Shown piece after piece: positions 1 to 5,422 of a stretch of DNA of 5,440 nt (position 1 is the stretch's first letter; every line of letters starts with the position of its first letter). Both the position numbers and the translations under genes were made by a program. This stretch comes from Colimorpha sp045591485 (GTDB lineage: Bacteria > Bacteroidota > Bacteroidia > Bacteroidales > P3): contig JAZNSV010000024.1 of NCBI GenBank assembly GCA_045591485.1, positions 1 to 5,440 on the forward strand, given 5' to 3'. Below the pieces are notes generated by a model. That model worked only from the letters and a program-made list of their open reading frames with translations. It was not told where the DNA came from and made no database searches.

Positions 1-1131
1 GGTGTCGTCCTCCACCACCTCGAGGGCGCGCTTGGCGAGGCCCTCCATCTTGAGGAACCACTGGGCCGAGAGCTTGGGCTCGATCACGGCGTCGGTGCGC
101 TCGCTGTGGCCCACCTTGTTGGTGTAGTCCTCGATCTTCTCGATGAGGCCGGCCTCATCGAGGTCCTTGACAATCTGCTTGCGGCAGGCGAAGCGGTCCA
201 TGCCGGCATATTTGCCGCCGTGCTCATTGAGGGTGCCGTTGTCATTGAAGATGTCGATGGACTCGAGGTTGTACTTCATGCCCAGGTTGTAGTCGTTGAT
301 GTCGTGGGCGGGGGTGATCTTCAGGGCGCCGGTACCGAACTCGCGGTCCACGTACTCGTCCATGATGATGGGCACCACGCGGCCCACGCCGGGCACGACG
401 ACGCGCTTGCCCTTGAGCCAGGAGTAGCGCTCGTCCTCGGGGTGGACGCACACGGCGGTGTCGCCCATGATGGTCTCGGGACGGGTGGTAGCCACCACGA
501 TATATTTATCCTCGCCCTCCACATAGTAGCGGAGGTAGAACAGCTTGCCGTGGCTTTCCTTGTAGATGACCTCCTCGTCGCTGACGGCGGTGAGGGCCTG
601 GGGGTCCCAGTTGACCATGCGGACGCCGCGGTAGATGAGCCCCTTGTTATAGAGGTCGACGAAGACGCGGATGACGCTCTCGTAGCGTATGTCGTCCATG
701 GTGAAGGCGGTGCGGTCCCAGTCGCACGAGGCGCCGAGCTTGCGCAGCTGCTTCAGGATGATGCCGCCGTACTTCTCCTTCCATTCCCACGCGTATTTGA
801 GGTATTCGTCGCGGGTCAGGTCGCGTTTGTTGATGCCACGCTCGGCGAGCATCTTCACCACCTTGGCCTCGGTGGAGATTGAGGCGTGGTCGGTGCCGGG
901 CACCCAGCAGGCGTTCTTGCCCTGCATGCGGGCGCGGCGCACCAGCACATCCTGGATCGTGTTGTTGAGCATGTGGCCCATGTGGAGCACACCCGTCACG
1001 TTGGGCGGCGGAATGACGATGGTGTATGGCACACGGTTGTCGGGCTCCGAGTGGAAGAGCTTTTTGTCAAGCCAGAATTGATACCATTTCTCCTCGATCT
1101 CGCGAGGGTTGTATTTCGATGCTATTTCCAT
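1..1131 (-). CDS. valS: valyl-tRNA synthetase, N-terminal 377 residues (runs off the left edge)
   Basis: Class Ia aminoacyl-tRNA synthetase that charges tRNA-Val with valine in the cytoplasm and hydrolyses mischarged threonyl-tRNA. Visible in order: the Rossmann catalytic core with PPPNVTGVLHMGH at residues 41-53 (the HIGH-type ATP motif is HMGH, 50-53), then WVPGTDHAS at 76-84, typical of ValS and separating it from IleS and LeuS. NWDPQALTAVSDEEV is at 174-188. The CP1 editing domain follows, with TTRPET at 215-220 and GTGALKITPAHD at 266-277. The reading frame is open to base 1, so about 500 residues of a usual 870-880 are missing, including the KMSKS loop and the anticodon-binding domain. 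The ATG at 1131 gives the usual ValS beginning (MEIASKYNPREIEEKWYQFW). No Shine-Dalgarno motif is seen; the leader is A-rich. The rhomboid gene ends 24 bp upstream on the same strand, so co-transcription is plausible. No frameshift or missing motif in the visible part. Confidence 0.97.
   Translation of the reverse strand, partial: MEIASKYNPREIEEKWYQFWLDKKLFHSEPDNRVPYTIVIPPPNVTGVLHMGHMLNNTIQDVLVRRARMQGKNACWVPGTDHASISTEAKVVKMLAERGINKRDLTRDEYLKYAWEWKEKYGGIILKQLRKLGASCDWDRTAFTMDDIRYESVIRVFVDLYNKGLIYRGVRMVNWDPQALTAVSDEEVIYKESHGKLFYLRYYVEGEDKYIVVATTRPETIMGDTAVCVHPEDERYSWLKGKRVVVPGVGRVVPIIMDEYVDREFGTGALKITPAHDINDYNLGMKYNLESIDIFNDNGTLNEHGGKYAGMDRFACRKQIVKDLDEAGLIEKIEDYTNKVGHSERTDAVIEPKLSAQWFLKMEGLAKRALEVVEDDT
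139..162. repeat. perfect 24-bp palindrome inside valS
   Basis: The half-site CTCGATGAGGCC (139-150) is followed immediately by its exact reverse complement (151-162), with no spacer. The centre is GGCCGGCC. It coincides with eight whole valS codons (residues 324-331, LDEAGLIE), so both strands encode the same octapeptide in register. It may be a coincidence of codon choice; no function is assigned. Confidence 0.6.
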
Positions 1132-1155
1132 ATTGTGTGTTTTATTGTTTCTTGT

Positions 1156-1767
1156 CTATATTCTTGAGAAAGGGTGTTTGCGCCAATACAATACGAGTAT
1201 CAGACCGATGAGCATGCCGCCGAGGTGGGCGAAGTGGGCCACGCCGTCGTAGCTGCGGAAGATGCCTTCAAACAACTCGATGGCCACCATGCCTATGATG
1301 AACCACTTGTTCTTTATGGGCACCAGGAAGTAGAGGTAGATGTAGTCGTTGGGGAACATCATGGCGAAGGCCAGCAGCAGGCCGTAGATGGCGCCCGAAG
1401 CGCCGACGCTTACGTGGAAGCCCGGAATGAGCATGTTGAGCAGGCCCGCCCCGATGCCGCACACCATGTAGTAGAACACGAAGCGTTTCGTCATCCAATA
1501 TTCTTCCAGCACGCTGCCAAACATCCACAGCGAGAACATGTTGAAGAACAGGTGTTCGAACGAGCCGTGCATGAACATATAGGTCAGCGGCTGCCAGATG
1601 TGGAAGTTGCCGCTCTGCAGACTCCAGATGCCAAGCAGGGCGTTGAGGTCCATGATATGTTGCTTGGCCAGCAGGTAGTAGGCCACGTAGCAGATGACAT
1701 TGATGATGAGCAGATGCTTCACTGCGGGCGGAAGCACGCGAAATCCTTGTGGTTGGTATTGGGCCAT
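1156..1767 (-). CDS. rhomboid-family intramembrane serine protease
   Basis: Predicted inner-membrane protease that cleaves transmembrane helices of other membrane proteins; its substrate cannot be told from sequence. The 203 residues show about six hydrophobic segments, roughly 17-33, 61-83, 95-115, 119-138, 142-168 and 178-195. The family signatures are all present: HGSFEHLFFN at 67-76, where H72 and N76 match the oxyanion residues of E. coli GlpG; GASGAIYG at 122-129 with the nucleophile Ser124; and AHLGG at 180-184 with the partner His181. The Ser/His dyad is therefore intact and the protein is likely active rather than a pseudoprotease. Its length fits a minimal six-helix bacterial rhomboid with no added cytosolic domain. 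The ATG at 1767 is chosen because an in-frame TAA lies just upstream, within the heptamer array that directly abuts the start. mutL lies 165 bp upstream; as I recall, mutL and rhomboid genes are often neighbours in Bacteroidales. valS follows after 24 bp. Confidence 0.95.
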   Translation of the reverse strand: MAQYQPQGFRVLPPAVKHLLIINVICYVAYYLLAKQHIMDLNALLGIWSLQSGNFHIWQPLTYMFMHGSFEHLFFNMFSLWMFGSVLEEYWMTKRFVFYYMVCGIGAGLLNMLIPGFHVSVGASGAIYGLLLAFAMMFPNDYIYLYFLVPIKNKWFIIGMVAIELFEGIFRSYDGVAHFAHLGGMLIGLILVLYWRKHPFSRI

Positions 1768-1809
1768 TATAGGTTAGAGGTTATAGGTTATAGGTTATGG
1801 GTTATATAG
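1768..1809. repeat. tandem heptamer array directly before the rhomboid start codon
   Basis: Six consecutive 7-bp units on the plus strand: TATAGGT, TAGAGGT, TATAGGT, TATAGGT, TATGGGT and a degenerate TATATAG. The array touches the start codon with no spacer, so on the transcript it is a run of ACCUAUA-type units occupying the whole ribosome-binding region. No Shine-Dalgarno-like purine run is seen in it. Confidence 0.9.
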
Positions 1810-1824
1810 TTTAATGTTTTGCGT

Positions 1825-1856
1825 CTGTAGAGACGCGGCGTGCCGCGTCTGCATTT
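1825..1856 (+). repeat. asymmetric palindromic repeat element, copy 1
   Basis: The core AGACGCGGCGTGCCGCGTCT (1831-1850) folds into a 9-bp GC-rich stem. The left flank continues as CTGTAG and the right flank as GCATTT, so the outer arms are unequal and the element has a direction. The same 32 bp recur exactly, inverted, at 5372-5403. Allowing one mismatch, the match extends to 1821-1856. It lies between mutL and the rhomboid gene. It could form an RNA hairpin after mutL, but no U-run follows, so it is not a standard intrinsic terminator. It is probably a member of a dispersed REP-like family. Confidence 0.88.
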
Positions 1857-1882
1857 GTTTAATCTTATATAGTTGGTATTGT

Positions 1883-1930
1883 CTTAACTTCTTAACTTCT
1901 TAACTTTTCAACTTTTCGACTTTTCAACTT
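1883..1930. repeat. tandem octamer array just after the mutL stop codon
   Basis: Six consecutive 8-bp units on the plus strand: three of CTTAACTT, then TTCAACTT, TTCGACTT and TTCAACTT. The two blocks of three suggest two rounds of expansion. The array ends 2 bp from the mutL stop (1933-1935), so it forms the start of the mutL 3' untranslated region, or the leader of the next transcript. Confidence 0.9.
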
Positions 1931-1932
1931 TT

Positions 1933-3735
1933 TTATTTCAGCAACTCTTCCGGTTTTACGATGGTTATTATGCGTTTGCCGCTGGGCGAGGTGTCGGCCA
2001 TGGGGCATGCGAAGAGGTCGGCCACCAGCTGCTGCATCTGCTCTTGGCTCAGCGGCGTGCCGGCCTTGACGGCCATCTGGCGTGCCAGCGAGGCGCACAG
2101 GCTTTGGCTGCGGTCGGCGAATTTCTGCATCGTGGCTCCCTTGTAGTCGGTCAGCATCTGGTCCAGGAAAGTCTGCAGCTCGCTCTCCTTGAAGTCGGGC
2201 GGTGTGGCGCCGACCACGAAGGTGCACTGGCCTATGGGGTCGATGGCGAAGCCGTAGCCGCGCAGGTCGGGCAGCAACTCGCCAAGCATGTCGGCATCGG
2301 CGGCCGAGAAACGGCAGTTGACCGGGAAGAGCAGTGCCTGCGAGTGCTGCATCTTGTTCTCGGCGCCCTGCATCATTCGGTCGAAGAGCACCCGTTCGTG
2401 GGCCCGCTGCTGGTCGATGACCGCCAGCCCCGAGCTGATGGCCGTCACTATGTAGCGCCCCTGCAGCTGCAGACACTGGGCAGTCGTCTGCGGCTCTGTG
2501 GCGTTCATGGCCTCCGTGGGGCTCATGTCGAAGGTGTCGTCTGCGGGCAACTCCAGTGGTTCGTTCCGGCTTGCGGTGCTCCGTGCTCCGCCGCCGCCAT
2601 GCAGAGCCATCTTGGTCTGTGCCGGTGTGGCACGGAAGGGGTTGTAGTCGGGGTTGTAGCTTATGCGCGGCTCCGGGGGCGTGTAGCCTTTCGGCGCCGG
2701 GGCTATGTTGAATTCGCTCGGCGTGTCGAACTCGAGTTCGGTGCCGAGGCTGAACTGGCCGATGGCCCGCTTCACCGCCGACCGCAGTATGGCAAACAGC
2801 GCGTGGTCGTCCACGAACTTGACCTCGGTCTTTGTGGGGTGTATGTTGACGTCTATGCGCGAGGGGTCTACCTGCAGGCCGATGAAGTAGCTGGGGAAGC
2901 TGCGCTCGGGCAGCAGGTCGTTGTAGGCTTTCTCCACCGCCGCGCTCAGGGCGGGGTGCTTTATGAAGCGTCCGTTGACGAAGAGATACTGCTCGCCGCG
3001 TGTCTTGCGGCTGTATTCCGGACGGCTCACAAAACCGCGGATCTTCACCAGGTCGGTCTCTTCCTCCACGGTGTAGAGGCGCTCTTTCATCGGCTGCCCG
3101 AAGAGGCCGCAGATGCGCTGCAGCATGCTGCCGGCCTTCAGGTCGTAGAGCATGCGCCCGTTCGACGTCAGGCTGAAGCCTATGTCGTAGTGTATGAGGG
3201 CTATGCGGCGGAAGGTCTCCTCTATATGGCTCATTTCGACGCTGTCTTTCTTCAGAAAGTTGCGCCGTGCCGGCACGTTGAAGAAGAGGTTCTTCACCGC
3301 CAGCGTGGTGCCCGGCGGACATGCCGTGGGGTGCTGGTCGGTGATGTGCGAACCCTCGATCTGCACCGTGGTGCCCAGCTCGCTGTCGTGCAGGCGTGTG
3401 CGCAGCTCCACCTGCGCAATGGCCGCTATCGACGCCAGCGCCTCGCCGCGGAAGCCCATGGTCTGTATGGCGAAGAGGTCGTCCGAGCGGTGTATCTTGC
3501 TCGTGGCGTGGCGCTCGAAGCAGAGGCGCGCGTCGCTGTCGCTCATGCCGCTGCCGTTGTCGGTCACCTGTATCAGGGTGCGCCCGGCGTCTTTCAGCAC
3601 AAGGTCTATCTGCTTGGCACCGGCGTCCATGGCGTTCTCCAGCAGCTCCTTGACGGCTCCGGCTGGGCGGTCCACCACCTCGCCGGCCGCTATCTGGTTG
3701 GCCACGCTGTCGGGCAATATGTTGATGATGTCCAA
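1933..3735 (-). CDS. mutL: DNA mismatch repair protein MutL, TTG start
   Basis: GHKL ATPase that links mismatch recognition by MutS to strand removal. The N-terminal ATPase shows NQIAAGEVVDRP (13-24), KELLENAMDAGA (29-40), DNGSGM (59-64), RHATSKI (75-81) and GFRGEAL (94-100). The transducer domain carries NIHPTK (297-302). A Pro/Gly-rich linker spans about 345-420, then the C-terminal dimerisation domain runs to 600, a normal length. The usual endonuclease motif DQHAxxE reads DQQRAHER at 441-448, and the late Cys-Pro-His motif reads CPMADTSPSG from 577, so nuclease function is uncertain. The start is the TTG at 3733-3735: it gives the standard MutL beginning (DIINILPDSVANQIAAGEVV), an in-frame TGA lies six codons upstream, and no ATG lies between. 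The upstream thioredoxin-like gene ends 29 bp away, so the two may share a transcript. Confidence 0.97.
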   Translation of the reverse strand: MDIINILPDSVANQIAAGEVVDRPAGAVKELLENAMDAGAKQIDLVLKDAGRTLIQVTDNGSGMSDSDARLCFERHATSKIHRSDDLFAIQTMGFRGEALASIAAIAQVELRTRLHDSELGTTVQIEGSHITDQHPTACPPGTTLAVKNLFFNVPARRNFLKKDSVEMSHIEETFRRIALIHYDIGFSLTSNGRMLYDLKAGSMLQRICGLFGQPMKERLYTVEEETDLVKIRGFVSRPEYSRKTRGEQYLFVNGRFIKHPALSAAVEKAYNDLLPERSFPSYFIGLQVDPSRIDVNIHPTKTEVKFVDDHALFAILRSAVKRAIGQFSLGTELEFDTPSEFNIAPAPKGYTPPEPRISYNPDYNPFRATPAQTKMALHGGGGARSTASRNEPLELPADDTFDMSPTEAMNATEPQTTAQCLQLQGRYIVTAISSGLAVIDQQRAHERVLFDRMMQGAENKMQHSQALLFPVNCRFSAADADMLGELLPDLRGYGFAIDPIGQCTFVVGATPPDFKESELQTFLDQMLTDYKGATMQKFADRSQSLCASLARQMAVKAGTPLSQEQMQQLVADLFACPMADTSPSGKRIITIVKPEELLK

Positions 3736-3746
3736 AGTACTATTGT

Positions 3747-3767
3747 TTTTTCACTTTTCACTTTTCA
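3747..3767. repeat. short tandem heptamer array between the thioredoxin-like gene and mutL
   Basis: Three 7-bp units on the plus strand: TTTTTCA, CTTTTCA and CTTTTCA. On the coding strand this is a run of TGAAAAG-type units. The first of them supplies the TGA stop of the thioredoxin-like gene (3765-3767). The array occupies most of the 29-bp gap before the mutL TTG. The GAAAAGT core also occurs in the octamer array after mutL. Confidence 0.75.
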
Positions 3768-5174
3768 TTTTCCGGCTTTCCTCTTCTCGTAGTCGTCCAG
3801 GAACTTCATCAGGTTGCCTACGGGCAGCACCTTGTTCATGATGATGTCGCGTCGCTGGTCGAGGATGATCATCGTCGGGGCGCCGTGCACGTTGTAGGCT
3901 TCCTGGTAGTCTATGTTGACGTTGGTGCCGCCCACGTTGACCCAGCGGAAGTCGTGCTCGCGCACATAGCGGCGCCATTTGTCGACGTCGGCCTCGTAGC
4001 CGATGGCATAGACCTCGAAGCGCTTCTTGCCCTTGGCCACCATGTTGTCGTAGAGCTTCTTCAGCTCCTCGCTCTGCTCCTGGCAGTGGTGGCAGTCGGG
4101 GTCCCAGAACCACAGTATGACGTAGGGCTCGGCAAACTGGTGACTGCTGTGCCAATGCTCGGGGGCGTCGATCTGGGTTGTGTCAAGCATCCACAGCTCC
4201 TGGCCGTGGGCGCCGATGAGGCTCTGCTTGATGCGGTTGTAGTTGTAGCGCATGTTGTGCAGGGTGCCCTCGGTGGCCCAGGGGCAGCGCCCTTTGAGGT
4301 AGTACTCGCCCGCCAGGTGGCACCACACGGCGTCCCACCCCACGTTGCGCGTCGAGCGGAAGTAGCGCGGCTCTATGTGGTCAAACACGTATCGCAGCAT
4401 CGCCGTGTCGTCGCCGATGCGCGCCGCCAGGCGGTCTATCTCGCCTATGATGGTGTCGCTGTCGGCGTAGTACATCAGGCCGAAGAAGAAGTAGTTCATC
4501 CAGTTGAAGAGGTTGGGCGAATATTTCACCCGCTCGAAACTCTCGCCGCTCTGCTCGAAGCAGTCCCAGTAGTGGCGGCGGTAGTAGGTGGGCTTGTCCT
4601 GAACCGAGTCGGGCACGTCGGGACGGTCGAAGGCGTTCACCATGTCGAAGAAGTAGGTCTTGCGCTTTTGGTGGCGGGCCTTGGCCTCGTAGGCCAGCAT
4701 GCGCTCGCGCAGGGCGGCTTCGTCGGCGTCGGCCTTGCTGTCGCCTTTTTTCTTGCGTTCGCGTATGCCCTCGGCCTCGCGGTTGGCCTCCGATTCGGTG
4801 GCCAGGTATTCGAACATCATGCGGTTGGCCTCGCAGCCCTTCACCTTTACGCTTGTTGCCGACAGCCGTTCGTCGGCGGTGATGGTGAAGCGCAGGCTGC
4901 CGTCTACTGCGAAGTCGCCCAGCTGCGTCTTGCCGTCCTGCTTCACCAAGGCGTAGAGGCCCGTCTGCCAGTGCCTCTTGCCCTTGAAGGTGTATGTGCC
5001 CCCGTCGGCGCGACGGGCGGTGTCCATCGGCTGAAGCTGGTCGCGGAAGTGGCGCATCACGTAGAGCACCGTGTCCGTGGCCTTGTCGCCCAGCCGGAAA
5101 GTGAAGCTATATTGTTGAGCCTCAGCAGCCAAAGCGAGTCCAAGAAGCAGTATTGTGGTCAGTATGCGTTTCAT
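3765..5174 (-). CDS. exported TlpA-like thioredoxin-fold protein (DUF5106-like middle region)
   Basis: Probable periplasmic or envelope thiol-disulfide protein; its partner is unknown. Residues 1-19 form a signal peptide: MKR, a hydrophobic stretch, then AEA before Gln20 for signal peptidase I. There is no lipobox cysteine. Residues about 20-105 look beta-rich, similar to the DUF4369-type leader of Bacteroidetes thioredoxin-like proteins. About 110-330 is charged and largely helical, with many Tyr, Trp and Phe, and resembles the region annotated DUF5106 in this order (recalled, not searched). The C-terminal thioredoxin fold has WFWDPDCHHCQEQ with the redox pair C361/C364 and a cis-proline at GAPT (P433). 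The 469 residues match a full-length member, and the active site is intact. The ATG at 5174 is fixed by the signal peptide. It is the first gene in the direction of transcription, with a promoter-like box about 25 bp upstream, and it ends 29 bp before mutL. Disulfide reduction or isomerisation in the envelope is the likeliest role. Confidence 0.88.
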   Translation of the reverse strand: MKRILTTILLLGLALAAEAQQYSFTFRLGDKATDTVLYVMRHFRDQLQPMDTARRADGGTYTFKGKRHWQTGLYALVKQDGKTQLGDFAVDGSLRFTITADERLSATSVKVKGCEANRMMFEYLATESEANREAEGIRERKKKGDSKADADEAALRERMLAYEAKARHQKRKTYFFDMVNAFDRPDVPDSVQDKPTYYRRHYWDCFEQSGESFERVKYSPNLFNWMNYFFFGLMYYADSDTIIGEIDRLAARIGDDTAMLRYVFDHIEPRYFRSTRNVGWDAVWCHLAGEYYLKGRCPWATEGTLHNMRYNYNRIKQSLIGAHGQELWMLDTTQIDAPEHWHSSHQFAEPYVILWFWDPDCHHCQEQSEELKKLYDNMVAKGKKRFEVYAIGYEADVDKWRRYVREHDFRWVNVGGTNVNIDYQEAYNVHGAPTMIILDQRRDIIMNKVLPVGNLMKFLDDYEKRKAGK

Positions 5175-5198
5175 TGCCTTTTACTATTTAATCTCACA

Positions 5199-5206
5199 CA
5201 AACGTA
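5199..5206 (-). promoter_or_regulatory. Bacteroidetes-type -7 promoter box for the thioredoxin-like gene
   Basis: On the minus strand the sequence is TACGTTTG, an exact match to the TAnnTTTG -7 consensus of the Bacteroidetes primary sigma factor. A transcript starting about 7 nt downstream would have a leader of about 20 nt before the ATG at 5174. No TTTG is seen about 20 bp further upstream, where the -33 element would be; that stretch is A-rich. It is the only good match I found in a position to serve a gene in this window. Confidence 0.55.
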
Positions 5207-5371
5207 GTCTTGTATTTTTTATTGTGTGTTTTTCTGTTAAATTTATGTTAAGATGCTTTATTGGCCCCTGTGAGTGCGACACCACAGACAAAATTCCTAC
5301 AACAGCCCGGATGCGACAACCCATGGGCCACTAACGACCATCAATTATTTTCCCCTCCACAAAAAATGAAG
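5207..5371. other. non-coding stretch upstream of the thioredoxin-like gene
   Basis: I find no reading frame of useful length on either strand, no tRNA-like fold and no CRISPR-like repeat. The part next to the promoter (5207-5256) is AT-rich. The part at 5262-5340 is of mixed composition, with a weak direct repeat of TGCGACA (5275-5281 and 5312-5318) and a 6-bp inverted pair TGGCCC/GGGCCA (5262-5267 and 5325-5330). It may hold upstream regulatory DNA or the remains of a repeat. Confidence 0.5.
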
Positions 5372-5403
5372 AAATGCAGACGCGGCACGCCGCGTCTCTA
5401 CAG
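5372..5403 (-). repeat. asymmetric palindromic repeat element, copy 2 (inverted)
   Basis: Exact reverse complement of 1825-1856 over all 32 bp, and 35 of 36 positions if extended to 5407. It has the same GC-rich 9-bp stem and the same unequal outer arms. It lies in the non-coding region about 200 bp upstream of the thioredoxin-like gene. Its surroundings differ from those of copy 1, which argues for an independent insertion of a dispersed element rather than duplication of a larger segment. Confidence 0.88.
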
Positions 5404-5422
5404 GCGCACAGGCTACTAAACA

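Noticed and set aside
106..882. Open frame on the plus strand opposite valS (258 codons)
   Set aside because: Antisense shadow of an intact valS; its product is Val/His/Asp-rich without a domain.
1174..1809. Open frame on the plus strand opposite the rhomboid gene (211 codons)
   Set aside because: Antisense shadow; its end runs through the heptamer array, and its product has no family features.
1831..1850. Intrinsic terminator for mutL
   Set aside because: The hairpin is strong, but no U-run follows on the transcript strand, and the same sequence recurs elsewhere as a repeat. A terminating effect is possible but not supported.
1768..1930. CRISPR array
   Set aside because: The repeats are 7-8 bp, directly tandem and without unique spacers, and no cas gene is present.
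1892..3322. Minus-strand open frame inside mutL in another frame (476 codons)
   Set aside because: Out-of-frame reading of GC-rich mutL, giving an Arg/Pro/His-rich product that continues through the octamer array. The MutL frame has all the conserved motifs.
2044..3792. Long open frame on the plus strand opposite mutL (582 codons)
   Set aside because: It is codon-aligned antisense to mutL and stays open because mutL rarely uses TTA, CTA or TCA codons. Its translation is rich in Val, His and Ala with no recognisable domain.
3885..5207. Long open frame on the plus strand opposite the thioredoxin-like gene (440 codons)
   Set aside because: Same codon-aligned antisense effect; low-complexity Val/Ala/His product, no domain, and no start signal.
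5311..5334. Small plus-strand ORF starting ATGCGACAACCC
   Set aside because: It reaches a stop after seven codons and has no supporting signal.
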